This document shows positions 14,986 to 18,614 of a DNA stretch of 18,614 nt, piece after piece; within the stretch, counting starts at the first letter, position 1; every line of letters starts with the position of its first letter. The DNA comes from CAZMVU01 sp964569295. GTDB lineage: Bacteria > Hydrogenedentota > Hydrogenedentia > Hydrogenedentales > JAGMZX01. The DNA lies in NCBI GenBank assembly GCA_964569295.1, contig CAZMVU010000085.1, forward strand, positions 1 to 18,614. Reading direction: 5' to 3'. The position numbers were made by a program, and so were the translations under genes. The notes under the pieces are model-generated. The model saw only the letters and a list, made by a program, of their open reading frames with translations, made no database searches and was not told the DNA's origin.

Positions 14986-15654
14986 ATGACGCCCGGCCGC
15001 TATAACCATCCCGTTGCCGTGCTCGCCGGATGGTCTCTGGCGCTCGTGCTCGTGTTCGCCGTGACAGTTCTCTACAACATGGCGCTGAGTGCCTACGTGG
15101 CCCATGAACGCGCCAGCGACCCGCATCCGCCGCTTACCGAGGCCGAGCGCTATATCGAACTGAACCGCTTCGAAGACGCCTGGGAGCAGGTCGAAATTGC
15201 GCGCGCGCGCGCGCAGGAGCACCCGCGGCTGTGGAAGGTTATCGGCGATCTGCACTTCCGCCGCAACAAGCACCGGGAAGCGGCGGAAGCCTATCAGCAC
15301 GCCGTCAAGCGCGGCAGTGCCGACCGCAGCGTCTATGCGAATCTGCTGTGGTCGCTGATTCAGTTGCAGTATTACCAGCGTGCCTCGGAGATGGGGCGGC
15401 GGTTCATGCAGCGCTGGCATGATCCGGTGTTCCCGCGCTACGTGGCCGAAGCGTTCATCCGGCGTGGTGAACGCGAGAAGGCGGTCCCCTACCTCGAGGA
15501 GGCCCTCGAGGGGAACGAAACAGACCTCTACCTTTTGCGCAACCTGGCCCGGGCCTATCAGTCGGCCGGGCGGTTGCAGGAGGCGCAAAAAGTACAACGC
15601 CGCATTGCCGCTATCGAAGCGCAACAGGACATCGTACCGGAACCGTCAATGTAG
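14986..15654 (+). CDS. Membrane-anchored TPR protein of the polysaccharide operon
   Basis: This is a 222-residue protein with one transmembrane helix (about 11-34) and a mainly helical remainder. TPR-like helix pairs are visible at about 51-78 (EAERYIELNRFEDAWEQVEIA), 82-108 (LWKVIGDLHFRRNKHREAAEAYQHAV), 116-140 and 148-205 (AEAFIRRGEREKAVPYLEEAL and LARAYQSAGRLQEAQKVQRR). Such proteins usually act as periplasmic or membrane-side assembly factors for surface polysaccharide machinery; the precise role here is unknown. Its ATG starts one base after the stop of the sugar transferase gene (TGA-A-ATG), with GGGGAG upstream, so the two are translationally linked. A run of seven GC dinucleotides at 15199-15212 encodes the ARAR segment. 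Confidence 0.85.
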   Translation: MTPGRYNHPVAVLAGWSLALVLVFAVTVLYNMALSAYVAHERASDPHPPLTEAERYIELNRFEDAWEQVEIARARAQEHPRLWKVIGDLHFRRNKHREAAEAYQHAVKRGSADRSVYANLLWSLIQLQYYQRASEMGRRFMQRWHDPVFPRYVAEAFIRRGEREKAVPYLEEALEGNETDLYLLRNLARAYQSAGRLQEAQKVQRRIAAIEAQQDIVPEPSM

Positions 15655-15708
15655 GCGCCCCAGCGAAGCGCAACGTGGCTTCGCCAGCCCACGGCAGGAA
15701 ATGGATAT

Positions 15709-16674
15709 ATGCGGCCGGAAGAAGCAAACGCCCAGAACGCGCAGCAAGCGTCCCCCGGGGTCTCGATCGTCCTTATGACCTGCAATGGCATGCCCGAGGT
15801 GGCCGACTGCCTCGATATGCTCGCGCGCCAGGACTGGCCGGGGCCGGTCGAGGTTGTGCATATCGACTCGGGGTCTACCGACGGCACCCTCGATGCCGCC
15901 GCGCGCCACGGTCTCGAGACGCACCACATCGCACCGGAGTCTTTCCACCACGCCCGCACGCGCAACCTCGGCGCGGACCGCGCGGCCCACGGTATCGTGG
16001 TATACCTCTCGCAGGATGCCGTGCCCACGGACACACGCTGGCTCGCCCATCTCGTGGCGCCCTTTTCCGATCCCGCCGTGGCTGCCGTGAACGGCCGGCA
16101 GATCGCCCCGCCCGGCACACGCCCCCTGCGCGCCTACGCCATGGAATGGACTTATGGCCCGCGCCCGGCAAGGAAGCGGCTGGCGGATATGCCCGTGCGC
16201 ACGGTGGGGTCGTATCGCTTCTCGAATGTAAACGCTGCCTGGCGGCGCGCGCTCGTGTGCCGTATCCGCTTCGATGAGCACGCGCCCATGTCGGAAGATG
16301 TGGCCATGGCGCATGAGCTGCTTCACGCGGGTCACACGCTGGTCTACGAACCCCGGGCCGCGGTGTACCACGCACACGACCGCGGGTTTCGCGATGAATT
16401 CGTGTGGGCTGTGGACAATGGCATTGCCCTCAAGCGGATTGGTATTCTTGGTGACCCTGAGCTCAAGGGCGAGTTGCGTTACGGCCTCAAGCGCATGGGC
16501 GACGAGTTCCTCCATTTCCTCGGGCGGGGGCGGGGCTTGCTGGCGTTGCAGAGCCTGGCCTACAGCGGCGCCCGATGGATGGGCGTGCAACTGGGCAAGC
16601 GCGAGGAGCGCCTTCCCGCAAAACTCCTGTGCCGCGTATCCAACATCGCGCGGCGCGAAGCGCAACAAGGATAA
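15709..16674 (+). CDS. Family 2 glycosyltransferase, rhamnosyltransferase-like
   Basis: This 321-residue GT-A fold enzyme starts with the standard SIVLMTCNGMPEVADCLDML (19-38). HIDSGSTDGTLDAA (51-64) and FHHARTRNLGADRAAHGIVVYLSQDAVP (79-106) follow, the last carrying the metal/nucleotide-binding acidic motif SQDA. The ESF-H-ART-RNLGA block and QDA are typical of RfbN-like rhamnosyltransferases, but donor specificity cannot be fixed from sequence alone. The MSEDVAMAHELLHAGHTLVYEPRAAVYHAHDR segment contains the ED acceptor-site acidic pair. It should act on the cytoplasmic face, extending the lipid-linked sugar made by the upstream transferase. The start at 15709 follows AGGAAATGG; 54 bases separate it from the TPR gene. 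Confidence 0.88.
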   Translation: MRPEEANAQNAQQASPGVSIVLMTCNGMPEVADCLDMLARQDWPGPVEVVHIDSGSTDGTLDAAARHGLETHHIAPESFHHARTRNLGADRAAHGIVVYLSQDAVPTDTRWLAHLVAPFSDPAVAAVNGRQIAPPGTRPLRAYAMEWTYGPRPARKRLADMPVRTVGSYRFSNVNAAWRRALVCRIRFDEHAPMSEDVAMAHELLHAGHTLVYEPRAAVYHAHDRGFRDEFVWAVDNGIALKRIGILGDPELKGELRYGLKRMGDEFLHFLGRGRGLLALQSLAYSGARWMGVQLGKREERLPAKLLCRVSNIARREAQQG

Positions 16675-16680
16675 CCAGTC

Positions 16681-17529
16681 TTGGATTACTTGAAAGCGGT
16701 CATACTGGCCGTGGTCGAGGGGATCACCGAGTTCCTGCCCATATCGAGCACGGGCCACCTCATTCTCGTCGAGGCGCCTCTGCGGCTGAGCGATCCCGGC
16801 TTCGCACGCGCCTTCATGGTGATTATCCAGTTTCCGGCCATTCTATCCGTGGTGTGTTATTTCTGGGGCGAGTTATGGCCCGGGCGCCGCGCTACCCCCG
16901 AAAACACGGCGCACACCCTGCGCATAGGACCTTTGGCCTTGGCGTATGAACCGCGGATTATCAGCGTGTGGTTCAAAGTGGTGGCCGGATTTATGCCCGC
17001 CGCCGTGCTCGGTCTTCTCCTCAACGACCTCATCGAAGGGCATCTGCTGTACCCGCTTCCCGTGGCGATTGCGTTGCTTACGGGCGGGGTGCTGCTCATC
17101 GTGATCGAGCGGCGCGGTCACAACCCCCGTTTCCTCAATGTGCATGCCTTCACCTACACAACGGCCGTGCTCATCGGCTGTTTCCAATGTTTGGCGATGG
17201 TCCCCGGCACCTCCCGATCCGCCGCCACCATCATCGGCGGGATGTTGCTCGGTGCGAGCCGCCCGGCCGCGGCCGAGTTCTCCTTTTTCCTCGCAATCCC
17301 GACCATGCTCGGGGCATGCACCGTCTCACTGGCGAAGCATGGCCTGTCTTTCACCACGCAACAATGGGCGCTGCTGGCCGTCGGCAGCGTCATGTCGTTT
17401 ATCGTGGCCTATGTTTCCATCGCCTTTCTCATGCATTACATCCGCCGCCACGATTTCCAGCTATTCGGCTGGTACCGCATTGTGCTCGCAGCCGTGGTCA
17501 TCGCACTGCTAACAGCGGGCCTTATGTAG
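16681..17529 (+). CDS. uppP: Undecaprenyl-diphosphate phosphatase UppP (BacA)
   Basis: This is a 282-residue polytopic membrane enzyme that dephosphorylates undecaprenyl diphosphate to undecaprenyl phosphate, recycling the carrier for peptidoglycan and surface glycans; the family also gives bacitracin tolerance. Signature motifs are VVEGITEFLPISSTGHL (11-27, with the acidic Glu13 and Glu17) and VPGTSRSAATIIGGMLLG (174-191, with the catalytic-site Ser and Arg). Several hydrophobic helices fill the rest. The start must be the TTG at 16681, because the conserved EGITEFLP motif begins 13 residues later and the first in-frame ATG lies inside the protein. AAGGATAA is upstream and overlaps the preceding stop codon, 6 bases away. 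The rare start codon and tight spacing point to coupling with the glycosyltransferase gene. Confidence 0.95.
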   Translation: MDYLKAVILAVVEGITEFLPISSTGHLILVEAPLRLSDPGFARAFMVIIQFPAILSVVCYFWGELWPGRRATPENTAHTLRIGPLALAYEPRIISVWFKVVAGFMPAAVLGLLLNDLIEGHLLYPLPVAIALLTGGVLLIVIERRGHNPRFLNVHAFTYTTAVLIGCFQCLAMVPGTSRSAATIIGGMLLGASRPAAAEFSFFLAIPTMLGACTVSLAKHGLSFTTQQWALLAVGSVMSFIVAYVSIAFLMHYIRRHDFQLFGWYRIVLAAVVIALLTAGLM

Positions 17530-17617
17530 CCCCCCAGCCCCCCCAGTCAGACCTGTTCACCGCCCCCGGGCCACGCGTACGCGGGCGCGCTGTACACGGT
17601 GCCGCGCAAAAATGCGC

Positions 17618-17646
17618 TTGACATCGCATACGCCATACGGTATTCT
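17618..17646 (+). promoter_or_regulatory. lexA promoter
   Basis: A perfect -35 TTGACA (17618-17623) is followed by exactly 17 bases and then TATTCT (17641-17646), which matches the -10 consensus at four of six positions. Transcription should start near 17652-17653, giving a leader of about 36 bases to the lexA start at 17689. It shows that lexA can be transcribed apart from the polysaccharide operon. Confidence 0.7.
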
Positions 17647-17649
17647 TTT

Positions 17650-17667
17650 GCTGAACAGAGATTCAGC
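17650..17667. promoter_or_regulatory. Candidate LexA operator (SOS box), perfect dyad
   Basis: GCTGAA-CAGAGA-TTCAGC is a perfect inverted repeat with 6-base arms and a 6-base centre. It begins 4 bases after the -10 hexamer, so it covers the expected transcription start of lexA, the normal place for an autoregulatory LexA site. It does not match the E. coli CTGT-N8-ACAG or the Bacillus GAAC-N4-GTTC box exactly. Binding by LexA is inferred from position and symmetry only. Confidence 0.6.
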
Positions 17668-17688
17668 GTGAAAATAAAGGCAGCAGTT

Positions 17689-18306
17689 ATGGCGAAGGGC
17701 TTGACGAAACGGCAGCGCAGCATCCTCGAGTTTATTGTGGCGTGTATCCGCGATCAGGGGTACCCGCCGACTATCGCCGAGATCGGGCAAGAGTTCGGCA
17801 TCACCTCGACAAACGGCGTCAACGACCACCTGTTGGCGCTGGAACGCAAGGAATACATCGAGCGCAGCTCGAAAGCACGCGGCATTCATGTGACCGAAAA
17901 GGCGGCGGCGGGCTTGTATCAGCGGGAGGTGGGCGTATTGCCACTGCTGGGCCGGGTCGCGGCGGGGGCGCCGTTACTGGCGCAAGAGAATATCGAGGGG
18001 CATGTGGCGGTATCGAGTGCACTCGCGCAAGGCCCGGCGTTCTGCCTGCGCGTCAATGGCGATTCCATGATCGAGGACGGCATCCTCGACGGCGATGTGC
18101 TCATCGTCGATCAGCAACGCCCGCCACGCAAAGGCGATGTGGTGGTGGCGCTGGTGGAAGACGAGGCCACCGTGAAACGCTATTTCCCCAATGGCGCCGA
18201 GGTCGAACTGCGCCCGGCCCATCCGACGATGCAGCCCATGCGTTACCACGCGGCACACGTGGCAATCCAGGGGGTCGTGGTCGCCCTGCAACGCAACCTG
18301 GCTTGA
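17689..18306 (+). CDS. lexA: LexA repressor, SOS response regulator
   Basis: This 205-residue cytoplasmic repressor-autoprotease has the typical LexA length. An N-terminal winged helix-turn-helix runs LTKRQRSILEFIVACIRDQGYPPTIAEIGQEFGITSTNGVNDHLLALERKEYI (5-57). The C-terminal S24-type peptidase domain has the cleavage site Ala92-Gly93 in GRVAAGAPLLA, the nucleophile Ser126 in VNGDSMIEDGI and the general base Lys163 in EATVKRYF; their spacing agrees with E. coli LexA within one residue. RecA-stimulated self-cleavage would derepress DNA-repair genes. The ATG at 17689 follows AAAGGCA and starts MAKGLTKRQR; the earlier in-frame ATG-like start at 17599 would lie upstream of the promoter and can be dismissed. 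The recognition-helix region TSTNGVNDHL differs from E. coli, in keeping with a different operator. Confidence 0.96.
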   Translation: MAKGLTKRQRSILEFIVACIRDQGYPPTIAEIGQEFGITSTNGVNDHLLALERKEYIERSSKARGIHVTEKAAAGLYQREVGVLPLLGRVAAGAPLLAQENIEGHVAVSSALAQGPAFCLRVNGDSMIEDGILDGDVLIVDQQRPPRKGDVVVALVEDEATVKRYFPNGAEVELRPAHPTMQPMRYHAAHVAIQGVVVALQRNLA

Positions 18307-18343
18307 CCTCGCGCCACGTGCCACCGCCTAACACTTGTCCAAC

Positions 18344-18358
18344 GTGGGCTTTGCCCAC
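18344..18358. repeat. Hairpin 1 after lexA
   Basis: GTGGGC-TTT-GCCCAC is a perfect 6-base-pair stem with a 3-base loop. It lacks a following T-run, so it is not a standard intrinsic terminator, though it could protect or end the lexA mRNA. Confidence 0.6.
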
Positions 18359-18436
18359 AACCCAAAGATGGGAAGGCTTGTGACGTGGGTCGGGGTTGCT
18401 GGGTCGGGGTTCGGAGCGACTTGTATTAGCAAAAAT

Positions 18437-18456
18437 GCCCGGGGTCGAACCCGGGC
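18437..18456. repeat. Hairpin 2, T-arm-like GC-rich inverted repeat
   Basis: GCCCGGG-GTCGAA-CCCGGGC is a perfect 7-base-pair stem with a 6-base loop. Read on the minus strand the loop is TTCGAC, which mimics a tRNA T-arm, and is followed by GCATTTTTGC, giving a T-run. It could terminate minus-strand transcription entering from the right. No tRNA can be folded around it. Confidence 0.65.
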
Positions 18457-18472
18457 GCTACCTGTTTCCGGA

Positions 18473-18485
18473 GCGCCGAAGGCGC
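18473..18485. repeat. Hairpin 3
   Basis: GCGCC-GAA-GGCGC is a perfect 5-base-pair stem with a GAA loop. It is one of four stacked small palindromes. Confidence 0.55.
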
Positions 18486-18500
18486 GGTTCTATACCAGCC

Positions 18501-18515
18501 TGGGCCGCAGGCCCA
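18501..18515. repeat. Hairpin 4
   Basis: TGGGCC-GCA-GGCCCA is a perfect 6-base-pair stem with a GCA loop. Together with hairpins 2 and 3 it forms three palindromes within 79 bases, suggesting one composite repeat unit. Confidence 0.6.
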
Positions 18516-18579
18516 TACGCGTTAACTTAAGGATACAGCCCTGACAGTACCGCCTTGCATCATCACTTGAGCAAACAAA

Positions 18580-18614
18580 GGGACTGTCCTCGCGAGTCCC
18601 CGAGCAGGGACTGT
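18580..18614. repeat. Partial GGGACTGT repeat element at window edge
   Basis: GGGACTGT occurs at 18580-18587 and again at 18607-18614, the very end of the window. GGGACT (18580-18585) also pairs with AGTCCC (18595-18600) around a 9-base loop. The element is cut by the window end, so its full structure is unknown. It resembles the short dispersed palindromic repeats that accompany REP-associated transposases, but no such transposase is present here. Confidence 0.45.

Larger units (their letters stand above)
18307..18614. other. Non-coding region after lexA, rich in hairpins
   Basis: No gene is supported in these 308 bases. They contain four perfect short hairpins (18344-18515) and a GGGACT inverted/direct repeat at the right edge (18580-18614), listed separately. 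The first hairpin lies 38 bases after the lexA stop and could help end its transcript, but no T-run follows. Confidence 0.65.

Noticed and set aside
18437..18470. Possible tRNA on the minus strand because of the TTCGAC T-arm-like hairpin
   Set aside because: The stem is 7 bp with a 6-base loop, and no acceptor, D or anticodon arms can be found in the adjoining bases.
1..18614. CRISPR array, integrase, transposase gene or rRNA
   Set aside because: No regularly spaced direct repeats, no recombinase or transposase motifs, and no rRNA-like conserved sequence were seen on either strand.

Overview
The window is 18.6 kb of GC-rich bacterial DNA (roughly low 60s % G+C by eye), densely packed with genes in two blocks of opposite orientation. 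Nothing in it is phage, plasmid or transposase-coding. The gene families (flotillin-like FloA with two NfeD proteins, a mitochondrial-type aconitase, a full-length LexA with its own dyad) and the scattered short GC-rich palindromes suit a free-living Gram-negative-type bacterium of a lineage such as Planctomycetes/Lentisphaerae/Verrucomicrobia or a related candidate phylum. That placement is inference from style, not a marker-gene assignment.

Left part (1-8.2 kb). After about 470 non-coding bases with one REP-like hairpin comes a small plus-strand lipoprotein gene (470-688). The genes from 811 to 8207 then all read on the minus strand and form two groups. The downstream group is rhaB-fetA-fetB, a rhamnulokinase gene tightly coupled to a FetAB-type ABC transporter. 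The upstream group is a membrane-microdomain operon: long NfeD (protease type), a 105-residue uncharacterised protein, short NfeD, flotillin FloA, and a membrane-anchored Gln/Arg/Pro-rich protein with an internal repeat. It is preceded by a good sigma70-like promoter (TTGACC-17-TAGAAT).

Middle part (8.2-12.3 kb). A 433-base divergent intergenic region separates the NfeD/FloA operon from acnA, which encodes aconitase on the plus strand. Two minus-strand genes follow: an NTF2/SnoaL-like protein with two plausible starts, and a TauE/SafE-type permease.

Right part (12.6-18.6 kb). A plus-strand surface-polysaccharide operon carries an NAD-dependent sugar epimerase, a polyprenyl-phosphate sugar-1-phosphate transferase, a membrane-anchored TPR protein, a family 2 glycosyltransferase and UppP, which recycles the lipid carrier. 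These proteins would make a nucleotide sugar, load the first sugar on undecaprenyl phosphate, extend it and regenerate the carrier. lexA follows with its own promoter (TTGACA-17-TATTCT) and a perfect dyad over the expected transcription start, a likely autoregulatory operator. The last 300 bases hold no gene but contain a cluster of four perfect short hairpins and part of a GGGACTGT repeat element.

The most interesting items are the flotillin/NfeD operon with its two undescribed partners, the LexA dyad that does not match the best-known SOS boxes, and the palindrome cluster after lexA.
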